Shown: piece after piece, positions 49,971 through 60,000 of the stretch | Layout: every line of letters begins with the position of its first letter | Numbering within the stretch: position 1 is the stretch's first letter | Source of the DNA: Lewinellaceae bacterium | GTDB lineage: Bacteria > Bacteroidota > Bacteroidia > Chitinophagales > Saprospiraceae | DNA length: 64,000 nucleotides | Assembly (NCBI GenBank): GCA_020636075.1 | Contig: JACJYO010000014.1 | Location: 28,472 to 92,471, forward strand | Direction: 5' to 3' | Notes under the pieces: model-generated | Told to the model about the DNA's origin: nothing | Seen by the model: the letters and a program-made list of their open reading frames with translations, nothing else | Databases searched by the model: none | Program-made: the position numbers and the translations under genes

Positions 49971-52904
49971 TCACCACAATCTTCCCACTCCACCATACAC
50001 CCGAAACCCTGCCCAAAAAAACGGATGCGCCTGCGCCGGTGTATGATCAGCCAATTGGCGTGCACTGGATTGCAGCGCGACATCCTTCGGCATTCCTTGC
50101 AATAAGTTTTTATAAAAACCGATCATCAAACTGGCCGTGGCCTGGTCATTGGCAAGCCATAGCGAGGCTATGGTACTTTGCGCGCCGGCAAAGGTGAAGG
50201 CACGCACCAGGCCAATAATACCCTCGCCCCGAAGCAACTGCCCACCACCTGTTTCACAGGCTGAAAGCACCACCATTTCTGCCCGCAGAGCCATCTGGTA
50301 TAAGTCTTTTGCCGGCATCGGTTCGCCTGTTTGCGATGTAGCCAAATAGGTAAAATCGCCCAGGCGGTCATCGGCACGGCTGTGTGTGGCCAGGTGGAGG
50401 ATGCGGTAGTTGGGTGCTTCTCGCTGAAAACGACCCGGGCTGGCTTCAGCGTTCAGCCAATACTCCCCTTTGAGTAATGCACCAATGGTTTTGACCTCTG
50501 TGCCAGAGGCCGGCAAGGCTTCGAATTCCGAATTTGAACGGCTTTGAACAGCACTACCTTCGAAGGGCGAAATATTTGCAAATGGGGCCAGCCCAAGCCA
50601 GGGATTACCCGGTTCGGGGGTAGGGTGCTGGTGGGCGTTTACCAGGAATTCAGGTGCAAGAGCGTAACTCAGTGCTTTATTTTTCGCCCAGAAAGGATAG
50701 GTCCTAAAATTGGCCTCATCGGTAGGTGGACTTGTAAGCAGGGCTTCAAAAGGCAGGTACCACAATTTTCTGTCCGGGATAATTACCACCCGGTTGGGTA
50801 ACAATTGGGCCACCGGCAACACAAGGTCCCGGTATAATAGCTGCCCCAGCTTAATATAGATGCCCAGGCTTTGATCGTACAAAGCATCGTCGGGATCGGC
50901 GGCAGTAAAATAGGTTGTCACGCTTTGCCGAAAGGCGTCAAGGAGACTATCCAAATCGGGTCTAAATGGAAGCGGAACAATGCAAAAGGTATCGCGTGTT
51001 AAAACAAATGCATAAAGCCGGGAGTCTGTAAAACTGTATTGCAGCAAGGCTTGGTCGGGCGCCAGCCATATGTTTCGGAGTGCACTGGTAGAAATTTCAG
51101 GGTGCAGAAGGCGCAGTTGAAAATAAGCCGGGTAGTTAAGTTCAATATACCGAAGCAGGTCGTCATATTCAATGCGGTTTTGTGCCAGTTGCTGGTTGAG
51201 TACCAAAATGAAACTGTCAATCTGACTGGAGGGCTGCATTGCGGCGTTGTGCAGGGCTTTTTCTGCATCCGCAATCAGTTCCCGCAAACTCAATTCTTGC
51301 TGTAGAATACTGTCGGGTACCCCGGCAAAGCGCAAGGCGCCACTGCGCCGCATGGCTTCGGAGAGCAAAAATGCTTTGCTTTGACTGGCGATTTGAAAAG
51401 CAGCCTCCGCATGTTCGGCGGCCCCGCTAACTTCAAAAAGTGCCATTTGTGTATCGAGCCATTGTTCCAAAACCAGGTGGTCACGGTCGTAAAACAATTC
51501 TCGTGAACTGTGTACTGTAATTTCCTCCACTTCCCGGAAAAGCGTTTGCGCAGCCAAAGCGAAATAGCGCTCCGCGCAAACCAATCGTGCAGTATCTGCC
51601 TCTGTTCGCCACTGTTCAACAAGGGCCTGCGCTTTCAACTGACACAATTCGCGGAAATGGTCGCGTGGAACCATTTTTTCACGCTGTGTTGTGTCAAATC
51701 CGGCAACAACAAAAGTGGTATCACACAACAACAAACAGCCGGAGATGTCGCCTTGCGCTAATCGTAGTTTGGCCAGTTGGCTGTAAAACAAATACCTGAA
51801 CCGGTAGCCATCCGGCAAACCCGAATTAATAATTTGCAGTCCACGGCGACTACAGCGTTCGGCGAGGTCAAATTGCCGGGCGCCCATACAGGCTTCGCCT
51901 AAAACCCGTAAGGTACCCAGCAGGTGAAAATTTGCTTTGCCGTGTTCCTTCTCCCGGAGTGCCAAACATTGCTGTAATTGTTCAACGGCCTCGATGTATC
52001 GGCCGTCGTTGATGTAAAACTGACCGAGGTCTTGCAAAAACTGCATGTAATTCAGGCCTTCGCCACCGTCCGCCAGGTAGGCAGCTTTCGCTTCCAGCAA
52101 ATAGCGCAGACCCACTTCCGACGCACCGGTTTTTTGTTGGCAGAGCCCAAATTTCACATACAGATCGGCGAAATAGGAATGCGAGGGTTTTAGTCTGTTT
52201 TGCAAATTGGCCAGCGCGGTAAGGTATTGTTCCTTTGCCCGGACATAGTCTTGCAACCCAAACCAGGCGCCACCCAGGTGGTAGGCGGCAAATCCCAACC
52301 CGGAGTTATTATTATACTGTTGATAGACCGCTTTTGCTTGTTCCAAAACGGGGATAGCAGGCTGGTATTTTTTTTCTGAGTTATATACCGAACCCAGGGT
52401 AACAAACATATCTGCCAAGTTGACGGCCTGGTTACTGCTGTCGGCGCGGAGTATGGCAATGGCTTTTTCGAGATGGATGTAAGCATCGTTAAATTGGCTC
52501 ATGCCCCGATGGCAGAGCGCGATGCCCTGGTGGCAGCGGGCAAGTAGAAATACATTTCCGTTGGCCTCCAGCGTTGGCAGGCTTTGTTCGTAGAGGGTTA
52601 TGGCTTCCTGTTCCCGCTGGAGGTATCGGCACGCGCGCGCCGCAAACATGCGGGCCCTGGCGGTTTGAAAATGATCAGGACCATACAAGCGCGTGTAAAT
52701 ATTCAGCGCCTGTTCAGATTTTTCAAGTGCAGCCGTGTGGTTGGCGTCCTGATGTAGCTGGCGTACTTCCTCGATCAGGGATTTTGCCACGAGGGTGTCT
52801 GCCCAGTTGATTTGCGCCACGGTTTTGGAGGTAAAGAAAAATAGGCCGGCACCAAGATGGAGCAGCATAAAAAATACCTGAGTAGCGGAGCGCGGTGTGG
52901 TCAT
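49971..52904 (-). CDS. Exported TPR-CHAT caspase-like protease
   Basis: The 977-residue protein begins with a signal-peptide-like segment (FFMLLHLGAGLFFFTSKTVAQ, about 11-31), so it should act in the periplasm or envelope. Residues about 35-440 are tandem TPRs (YGPDHFQTARARMFAARAC, CHQGIALCHRGMSQFNDAYIHLEKAI). A helical stretch spans 480-620. The CHAT domain (about 680-977) has the catalytic dyad His841 in HLATHS and Cys883 in SACETG, then GEGIIGLVRAFTFAGAQSTIASLW and FWAGFRVYGG. CHAT proteases are caspase relatives that cleave partner proteins. It is the last gene of a sigma factor/membrane protein operon, 48 bases after the membrane gene. Substrate and trigger are unknown. Confidence 0.9.
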   Translation of the reverse strand: MTTPRSATQVFFMLLHLGAGLFFFTSKTVAQINWADTLVAKSLIEEVRQLHQDANHTAALEKSEQALNIYTRLYGPDHFQTARARMFAARACRYLQREQEAITLYEQSLPTLEANGNVFLLARCHQGIALCHRGMSQFNDAYIHLEKAIAILRADSSNQAVNLADMFVTLGSVYNSEKKYQPAIPVLEQAKAVYQQYNNNSGLGFAAYHLGGAWFGLQDYVRAKEQYLTALANLQNRLKPSHSYFADLYVKFGLCQQKTGASEVGLRYLLEAKAAYLADGGEGLNYMQFLQDLGQFYINDGRYIEAVEQLQQCLALREKEHGKANFHLLGTLRVLGEACMGARQFDLAERCSRRGLQIINSGLPDGYRFRYLFYSQLAKLRLAQGDISGCLLLCDTTFVVAGFDTTQREKMVPRDHFRELCQLKAQALVEQWRTEADTARLVCAERYFALAAQTLFREVEEITVHSSRELFYDRDHLVLEQWLDTQMALFEVSGAAEHAEAAFQIASQSKAFLLSEAMRRSGALRFAGVPDSILQQELSLRELIADAEKALHNAAMQPSSQIDSFILVLNQQLAQNRIEYDDLLRYIELNYPAYFQLRLLHPEISTSALRNIWLAPDQALLQYSFTDSRLYAFVLTRDTFCIVPLPFRPDLDSLLDAFRQSVTTYFTAADPDDALYDQSLGIYIKLGQLLYRDLVLPVAQLLPNRVVIIPDRKLWYLPFEALLTSPPTDEANFRTYPFWAKNKALSYALAPEFLVNAHQHPTPEPGNPWLGLAPFANISPFEGSAVQSRSNSEFEALPASGTEVKTIGALLKGEYWLNAEASPGRFQREAPNYRILHLATHSRADDRLGDFTYLATSQTGEPMPAKDLYQMALRAEMVVLSACETGGGQLLRGEGIIGLVRAFTFAGAQSTIASLWLANDQATASLMIGFYKNLLQGMPKDVALQSSARQLADHTPAQAHPFFWAGFRVYGGVGRLW

Positions 52905-52952
52905 GCGTTAGTGCCAACAGTGTGTTTGATATGCACCATTCACTACCCAAAG

Positions 52953-53840
52953 TTACTTCTTCAACGCATTTTCGAGGTTTTTGGCTTGCTCAAAATACGG
53001 ATGTTGCGGGTTGTTGAGCAGAGCCTCGAACTGCTGCTGAAACGCCTGTTGCCGGTTTGGAAAATTAGCCAGCCGGCAAATCAGCAGCCCCCATTCGGCC
53101 GGGTAGCGAAACTGGCGGCTGTTTTGAACAACCAGCTTTTCGAAACTGGTTTCTGCCGCTGCAAAGCGGTTAAGGTGGAACATTGCATGGGCTTCGAGAA
53201 ATGTGGCCGATTGCTGGCGCAGACTATCGGTTTGCGCCAGCAGATCAAGCGTGCGCTGGTAGTCCGTTGCTGCATAGGCCGCTTGCGCTTGCCGAATCAG
53301 ACTAACGTTATTGTCGGTACCGGTGCGACGAATATCCGACAAGACGGGTTCCTGAAAATATTGCCGGGCTTCAGCGAGGTAATTTGGCGTAGCCGGTTTG
53401 GGGGTGGTAGCTACGGGTTTTTCGGCAGGAGCCGGTTGGGGTTTCGGTTCGACTGCGGGGACAGGAGGCACTTCATTGACAATTGGTTTTTCCACAGCCG
53501 GTGTTGTTTGATCGGCCTGCTCCTGTGGTACTGCTTCGGACTGCCTGAACAGATAAATAGCAGCAATCAGCAGCAAGGCTCCGGCAGCAATGGCAGCCAA
53601 CCACCCAAAACGGTTGACCCGAAAAACGGGTTGTGCAGGCTTCTGCCACTCTTGCATCCATGCGCGGGTTTCAGAGGCGATGAGTTGCTCGGCAGCTGCC
53701 AGTTCGGCAAGTTGTTGGGCAACCTCTTCGGCCAGTGCGGGGTCGGTTTTGAGTTGTTTTTCAAATTGATCCCGCTCGTCGGCGGGAAGCTGCCCGCGCA
53801 GGTAATTTTGGATAAGTTTCTCGGATGGGTGCGTGCTCAT
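52953..53840 (-). CDS. Single-pass membrane protein with anti-sigma-like layout and TPR-like tail
   Basis: The 295-residue protein has an N-terminal helical domain (about 1-75, SEKLIQNYLRGQLPADERDQFEKQL ... LAEEVAQQLAELAAAEQLI) like the cytoplasmic part of anti-sigma factors but without the zinc His/Cys motif. One membrane segment (about 79-98, GWLAAIAAGALLLIAAIYLF) follows, then a Pro/Ala/Val-rich linker (about 105-155) and a TPR-like C-terminal domain outside (NVSLIRQAQAAYAATDYQRTLDLLAQTD, FHLNRFAAAETSFEKLV). Its ATG overlaps the sigma factor stop (ATGA at 53837-53840), which implies coupled translation. Anti-sigma function is inferred from topology and gene order only. Confidence 0.82.
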   Translation of the reverse strand: MSTHPSEKLIQNYLRGQLPADERDQFEKQLKTDPALAEEVAQQLAELAAAEQLIASETRAWMQEWQKPAQPVFRVNRFGWLAAIAAGALLLIAAIYLFRQSEAVPQEQADQTTPAVEKPIVNEVPPVPAVEPKPQPAPAEKPVATTPKPATPNYLAEARQYFQEPVLSDIRRTGTDNNVSLIRQAQAAYAATDYQRTLDLLAQTDSLRQQSATFLEAHAMFHLNRFAAAETSFEKLVVQNSRQFRYPAEWGLLICRLANFPNRQQAFQQQFEALLNNPQHPYFEQAKNLENALKK

Positions 53841-54448
53841 GGTTGCTTTCTGATTATAATAAAATCCTGCCAAAGTTCCGGGTGCTTTTTCAGGATCACC
53901 CGAAATCGCTTGCGACAGAGATAGGCTTCTTTTTTAGCCACTTTGTCGTTGGCAAAACCCATTTGGCGGGCTATCTCGTCCATCGAGTAGTCCAGCGCGT
54001 ACATTTTCAAAAGGTTGCGGCATTTATTAGCCAGCTGATCCAGGAGGGTATCGAGTTGTTCACGGCGCTCGGCGAGCAGATACTCCAGTTCCGGGTTTCC
54101 GCCAGGCGGTGGTTCGGGAGGTGCCTGATGGAGGCTGACAGGCATGCGGGCATTGCGTTGTTGGGTGTTGTACCAATGCCAGCGTACAATGCCCATAAAA
54201 TACGCCTCCAAACTCCCATCTGCCTGCCAGGCCCCGAACCGGAGTTTCCGGTCGAACACGATAATGGCTTCCTGAAAGACATCTTCTCCGTCCTGGTGAT
54301 TGCCGCCGTAGCGGCGCACGTGCGCAATGGCCTTTTTGCGGAGCGCCTGATTTTCAAACAGACTTTGCAGCGCAGTTTTCCGACGGCTGGCATCCTGGCC
54401 CGTGAGCGCATCGATGATCTCGCCCGGAGTTAGAGAAGGTCTTTGCAT
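53837..54448 (-). CDS. ECF-type RNA polymerase sigma factor
   Basis: The 203-residue protein has sigma region 2 (about 15-90: HVRRYGGNHQDGEDVFQEAIIVFDRKLR, then YFMGIVRWHW) and region 4 with a helix-turn-helix (about 145-195: CRNLLKMYALDYSMDEIARQMGFANDKVAKKEAYLCRKRF). It directs RNA polymerase to a specific set of promoters. It is the first gene of the minus-strand operon with the membrane protein and the CHAT protease. It is divergent from the large secreted-protein genes starting at 54640, which are possible targets. GGTAACC direct repeats lie upstream. The DED-Q-A promoter-melting and -10-binding residues are conserved. Confidence 0.92.
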   Translation of the reverse strand: MQRPSLTPGEIIDALTGQDASRRKTALQSLFENQALRKKAIAHVRRYGGNHQDGEDVFQEAIIVFDRKLRFGAWQADGSLEAYFMGIVRWHWYNTQQRNARMPVSLHQAPPEPPPGGNPELEYLLAERREQLDTLLDQLANKCRNLLKMYALDYSMDEIARQMGFANDKVAKKEAYLCRKRFRVILKKHPELWQDFIIIRKQP

Positions 54449-54472
54449 GGATAGTTAGGAAAGTGGCTGGGT

Positions 54473-54530
54473 GGTAACCGCTTTGCAAAGAGAATATTTT
54501 TTTGAAAAAAAACAGTGGAATGCGGTAACC
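54473..54530. promoter_or_regulatory. Direct GGTAACC repeats upstream of the ECF sigma gene
   Basis: GGTAACC occurs at 54473-54479 and 54524-54530, 51 bases apart, in the 191-base space between the divergent sigma gene and the 54640 gene. Both copies have the same orientation (GGTTACC towards the sigma gene). They could be sites for the sigma factor itself or a regulator. No match to a known consensus was tested. Confidence 0.25.
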
Positions 54531-54639
54531 AGTTGGAGTGGAAGATAACAATATACTTTAAAAGGCGCATACTTTTTCTCCCGGAAGTCCTACAGGTATC
54601 TGAGCTCCGGTTTTTCCCAACCATTAATGAATCCACCTT

Positions 54640-57000
54640 ATGAAGGCGCTCTATTCCCTTTCTGTTTTTACGGCCGCACTGCTTGCAATAACCCAGCTTT
54701 CCGCACAGGTATGTACGAGCGATAACCATGCGCTCGACTTTGACGGAAACGGCGATTTTATCGATCTGAGCCCGATCAATGGGCTGGCTCCCACTTCAGA
54801 CTTTACCGCCGAAGCCTGGTTTTTTTCGAGGGCAACCACTGGTGTCGGACAGCCCTGTCCGAGTAATTTCAGGCGCCTGCTTTCTTTTGGCGATGTCGCT
54901 TCGGGCACCCGCCTGGAGTTGGGCGAATGCGGTGGCTTGCTCAACCTGCTTTGGGCACAATCCGGCTCGACTTGCCCAAATGCCTTAACGATACCCATCA
55001 CCACACCCAGCATGCCCACGGGCATTGATGTTCGGGATGGCAAATGCCACCATATCGCCTGGATCCGGCAGGGAACGACTGTCGAGATTTACTATGATGG
55101 CGTTTCGGTGTATCTGAACAACAGCCTTACCTGCCTGCCACCGGTTACCTACTTCCGGGCAGGGCACTGGCCCGGCGGCACCACCGGCACCCAGGAATGG
55201 CAGGGCCTCATCGATGAAATACGCCTGTGGGATCATGCGCGCACCCCGGCCCAGATTGCCCAATACCAGTATTGTCTGCTCAATGGCCAGGAACCCGGCT
55301 TGGTTGCCTACTGGCAGCTCGACCAGGGGGTAGCCGGCGGCCCCAACAACAGCCCGCCCATTACGAAGGCCATTGATGCCTCGCCGAACGGCAACGACGG
55401 GATGCTGTTCAACTTTGCCCTGACAGGCACTGTGAGCAATTTTGTGCAGAGCTGTGCGCCCTCCGTTTACCCAAATTACAACAATCTTGACGTAGTGATC
55501 CAGGACCTGAAATGGTCGGTGGCACTAATCGCCATTTGCGAAGGTGATCCCATCCATATTTCCCTGCAATGCAACGGCCAACCCGTGCCGCCTGCAGGGG
55601 GCAATGTGGCGGTTAACTGGGAATATAAAGACGGCAAGCTCGGTCCCTGGTTTGGCTTGGGTCCGGCCAATGGTTTCCCGAACGGCTTCAGTTTTCTGGT
55701 GCCGCAGGTGACGGCCAACTGCGCGAACGGCATTAGCCACGTAGACCGGTATTACCGGGCGCAGATCGTAGTCGATGACGGACTGGGGCATACCTGCACC
55801 TATACCACCCGGGAAGCGCAGTTGCAGATTTGCTGCCCCATCACCGGCAATCTGACCGTCACGCCTTCCCAACCCGCGCCCCTGTGCGAAGGAGACCAGG
55901 TAACGTATGTCGTTCAACTCACGACCAACATGCCCGTACCCGATCCGAACAATAATAATGTGCACATCAGCTGGTGTGTCATCGACGGGAACAACCCGCC
56001 GCAGCCCTTGCCCGGATTTGACGATATGCTCGGGTTTACCTACCCGGTTTCCGGGACGCACACGGCCATGGCGCCCAGTTTGTGTTTCAAAGCCGTGATC
56101 AGCAACTGTGCTTGCCCGCCGCTCACGCTGACGGAGTGTGTTAAGGTGGATGCTAAACCGGTTTGCAATGCCACCATTCAAGCCCTGTCGTCAAACCTCA
56201 CCTTGCTAAGCAGCACCCCCTGGCTGACCTACGAAATCTGCCCCGGCGAGCCTGCGCAATTGCAATACGTGGGCTCCTTCCAGAACTGCAAACCGAGCTG
56301 GCAATATTCGTTCGACATGGTCACCTGGTTTGATATGGGCGCCACAAATCCCATTCAAAACACCAATATCGTACCGACCAACTGGGGCGCCAACACCTCG
56401 ATTTTTTACCAGATCCAATGCAAGCCGCTGACCAACCCTTCGGGCTGCCCGCCCTGTATAAGCAATACCATAGAAATCAAATTAAAACCGCCGCCCACTG
56501 CGCCCGTTTTACCCGCTTCGGCCACTATTTGCTACGGGACCTCATATCCAATGAATATCGGCTCGCAAACACAACCCGGCGTTACTTACACCTGGTATTG
56601 CAACGGCCAGAATATTGGTAGCGCTACGTTTGTCAGCTTTAAAAACCCCGGCTGTTACTGGGTGGAAGCCAACGACGGTTGCCAAAAAGTTTTTTCAAAC
56701 AAGTTTTGCCTCACGGTCTGCTTGGTGACCGCCAAGATCAGCTGCCCGCTCGATCCCAATCCCTGCGCCTGCCCGGGTGATCCCATCTACCTGACTTCGC
56801 TATCGACAAACAGCTGTGGTAATCCGCTGGATTGCGTATGGAGTTGGACCGATTCGAATGGGGTTCCACAAACCTACACGGGTTGCAATCTTACGGATAT
56901 CCCCGATCACTTGAACGGCACGACCTATACTCTGACAGTAACAGATCCCATTACCGGCTGTACGGGCACGGATATTAAAATGATCAAGCCATGCCATTAA
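54640..57000 (+). CDS. Large exported LamG/Ig-like repeat protein lacking a sorting domain
   Basis: The 786-residue protein has a signal peptide (LYSLSVFTAALLAITQLSAQ) and a LamG jelly-roll domain at about 25-220 (HALDFDGNGDFIDLSPING, FTAEAWFFSRATT, HIAWIRQGTTVEIYYDG, QGLIDEIRLWDHARTPAQIAQY). Cys-rich Ig/SprB-like blocks fill about 290-786 (e.g. PAQLQYVGSFQNCKPSWQYS, YCNGQNIGSATFVSFKNPGCYWVEAND). It ends abruptly in TDPITGCTGTDIKMIKPCH, without the T9SS C-terminal domain its neighbours carry. The next gene starts 50 bases later and is T9SS-sorted, so the two may form one operon and possibly one complex. It is divergent from the ECF sigma factor. Confidence 0.85.
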   Translation: MKALYSLSVFTAALLAITQLSAQVCTSDNHALDFDGNGDFIDLSPINGLAPTSDFTAEAWFFSRATTGVGQPCPSNFRRLLSFGDVASGTRLELGECGGLLNLLWAQSGSTCPNALTIPITTPSMPTGIDVRDGKCHHIAWIRQGTTVEIYYDGVSVYLNNSLTCLPPVTYFRAGHWPGGTTGTQEWQGLIDEIRLWDHARTPAQIAQYQYCLLNGQEPGLVAYWQLDQGVAGGPNNSPPITKAIDASPNGNDGMLFNFALTGTVSNFVQSCAPSVYPNYNNLDVVIQDLKWSVALIAICEGDPIHISLQCNGQPVPPAGGNVAVNWEYKDGKLGPWFGLGPANGFPNGFSFLVPQVTANCANGISHVDRYYRAQIVVDDGLGHTCTYTTREAQLQICCPITGNLTVTPSQPAPLCEGDQVTYVVQLTTNMPVPDPNNNNVHISWCVIDGNNPPQPLPGFDDMLGFTYPVSGTHTAMAPSLCFKAVISNCACPPLTLTECVKVDAKPVCNATIQALSSNLTLLSSTPWLTYEICPGEPAQLQYVGSFQNCKPSWQYSFDMVTWFDMGATNPIQNTNIVPTNWGANTSIFYQIQCKPLTNPSGCPPCISNTIEIKLKPPPTAPVLPASATICYGTSYPMNIGSQTQPGVTYTWYCNGQNIGSATFVSFKNPGCYWVEANDGCQKVFSNKFCLTVCLVTAKISCPLDPNPCACPGDPIYLTSLSTNSCGNPLDCVWSWTDSNGVPQTYTGCNLTDIPDHLNGTTYTLTVTDPITGCTGTDIKMIKPCH

Positions 57001-57050
57001 ACACTGTGCAAGTGCAAATCACCCATTTTGAAAAAACTAAAATTCAACCA

Positions 57051-60000
57051 ATGAAACAGGTATTTATAATGGTTTTGCTGGGTCTGGCTTGTTGGATTCA
57101 GCTGCCGGCGCAGGGTTTGTTTTCAAACATCCACGGCAACCCGGAAGACAACTTTCCTACCGCCATCAAGGCTTTTGGCGACGGGCTCTACGTTTCCGGA
57201 TACCGGATCATCGGCGGTGCTGAATACGGTACGTTTACCAAGTTTGACCTGGCTACCGGAAATTTTGTTTGGACCCGTTTTGTTGAATTGCAGTCGCGCC
57301 TGGTCGATTTTGAATATGACGCTGCCAATGATGAATTTTTAGTGATTGGCTATTCTTATCCCTTTTCCGCCAGTTTTGACAACCGGTCCATTTTATTGAA
57401 AATCGACGATTCAGGAAATCAGGTCTTCAGCCGGTTGTTCAACCAGCCTGGCAGGGATCTTTTTGAGCGCATTGTTTTACATCCCAATCCAATCAACCCA
57501 AACTTCCCCTATTATATTTCAGGGGTAAAAAATGCTACGACGACGCCCTCTTCCGACGATGTGGTGGTTTTGTACAATATTGATGCGGCAGGCACGGTCA
57601 ATTGGGCCCGGGAGTATGCATACTCCGCCAACCCGACCGACGACGAATTTCAACGCGGGCTGATCGCTTACACGAACAACAGTTTGATCTTAACCGGCAA
57701 CGTCACAAACAACGATGGCATGCTGGTGCAGGTAAGCGGTTTGGACGGTTCCGTCATAAACAGCGTTCGCATTGCCCTTCCCCTGGATATCAACAATGGC
57801 AAACTGCTGCCCAACAACATGCTGGCCCTCGTCGGCGAAGATTATTCCAACGTTATCCACGATGGATTTGTGCTGCTCCTGAATGCCAATTTATCCGTCG
57901 TTGCCCGCTACCGTTTTGATAATATTTTATCCTTCAAGGATATCTGGCTGGATCAGTTTAATCGGCTCTACACCGTCGGGAAAACCAAAACCACGCCGAC
58001 CGGCATTAATTACCCGGTTATACACCGGCTGCTATACTCCGGAATTGCCCTGTTTACCATAACTGTAGATTGGTCGAAATACATAGACGAAACCGGGCCC
58101 TCGGAATATTACATCAATTTTGCAGCCTGTAACATGTCGGTCACGCCCAGCTATGACCGGATTTTTTATGCCGACTCCCGGATGGAAAACGGGGCCGACC
58201 CCACCCCTTCCGGGTTCGGCGGTCAGGATTTGCTCGTAGGTTCGTTTGACCTGGACCTGACTACGGCCTGTGCCATAGATATTCCTTCCCCAACCAGTTT
58301 GTTTGGGCTCCAGCAGTTCAACGAAATTGTAAGTAGCAAATCCTTCACAGAGCCCAATCCGGCTACCCCGCCAATCCTGCAACCCTTCCCGACCGGCACC
58401 AATGTTTTCTGTGAGCAAGCGCCTTGCGAATGTGATTTTGTCTGGAAGCCCACCAACAATTGTTGGGAGATGGAATTTACCGCCACCTGCACCCCTGCTC
58501 AAGGCGGTGTATACACCTATGCCTGGGATTTTGACTGCACCGGCCCTTTGCCTCCGCAGGTAGTCAATGTGGCTGCGCCGACGCATACAATTGCGCACCA
58601 GTTTCCCTGTGGTGGCGGAACGTTTAATGTGTGCCTTCAGGTAACCCAGCCCAACGGCACGATTTGCAACCTCATGCATCAGGTGACAGTGCCGGACAGC
58701 TGCTGCGGGCAGGCCAGTGGCAGCCTTACCTGTCACCCCGGTAATCCATACAAATATGACTTTACCATCAATGTAACGCCTCCTCCTAACACAACTGGCT
58801 GCGCGTATACACTGACCAGTGCGTTTCCTTTGTCAAACGTAGTCTATAGCGCAGGTACCATTACCGGCTGTGTTTCGGTGACCGACCCGGTTCCGCTCAA
58901 TTTGGGATTTACCCTGGTGTCCAACTGTGTCTGTATTGCCAATGGTTTGCCTGTACCCTGCACGCAACAGCTTTCATTGCCGACAAAGTGTTGTAAAGAA
59001 ATATACGTCCCTGGTGTCGAGGTTTGCGAAGATGACGCCACGCTGGATGTCCCGATCCAGGTGTTGAACGGCGCGGTGCTGAACAATATCACAAAAGTGG
59101 AGTGGTTCATTTTACCCAAGCCTTCCGGGGGCTGCCCTGCATCGTATTGGGGTGGGGTGCCCTACCAAAGCGATTGGGGCAGCACACTCAAGCCCTTGCA
59201 CTTGCTGCCTGCATTTATGAACGGCGACTATTGCGTGTACGCCGTGGTGATGCTGAACGACGGTCCTTGCACCCAGATCTTTTCGAATATCGCCATGGTG
59301 CAATTTTGTGCACCGACGACTTGTAGTCTCACCATAGCCGGCCCCACCGTTTTCTGCTACTCGGGTACGCCCATCGTACCGGGACTGCTTACGGCCGCGT
59401 TTAATGTGCCGGCCAACGCCTGCACACTCCCCCTGTTGCAATGGATCAACCCGGATGGCAGCCCGGGGCCATCCGGCGGCTCGACCTACCAACCCACTGT
59501 GGGTCTGGTGATGAGCGACCCGGCAAATGACTGCTACGAAGATTTTGTCTATACGCTCGATGTTACCGATGCCTGCGGGACGCACAGTTGCCAGCTAACG
59601 GTCCGGCTCCACAGCGACAACGGACCCGACGGCACACTGACCATACGCCCGCCCGATGCGCCGCCGCTCTGCCCCGGCCAGTCAGTTATCCTGGATTATA
59701 TGCCCGAATGTGCCGACGACCCGCCGGGTTGGACCTGGTACAGCAGTACAACCGGCCCGCCGCCGCCGGCGCAGATTCCGGGCGCGGGAACGTCCAATAC
59801 GGTGTACTACACCAACAATTTGAACCAAACAACCTGGTTCATGGTGGAGAAGATGAATGGCCCTGGCGTGTGCCCGAACGATCAGGTGCACCTGAAGGTT
59901 GATGTACGCGATCCGCTGGCGATCACCAATTTTCAAGCCGAACCGGTACCGGTTTGCGACCCGACTGGCGTGCAAATGACGGTGGACTTTAAACCGTTGC

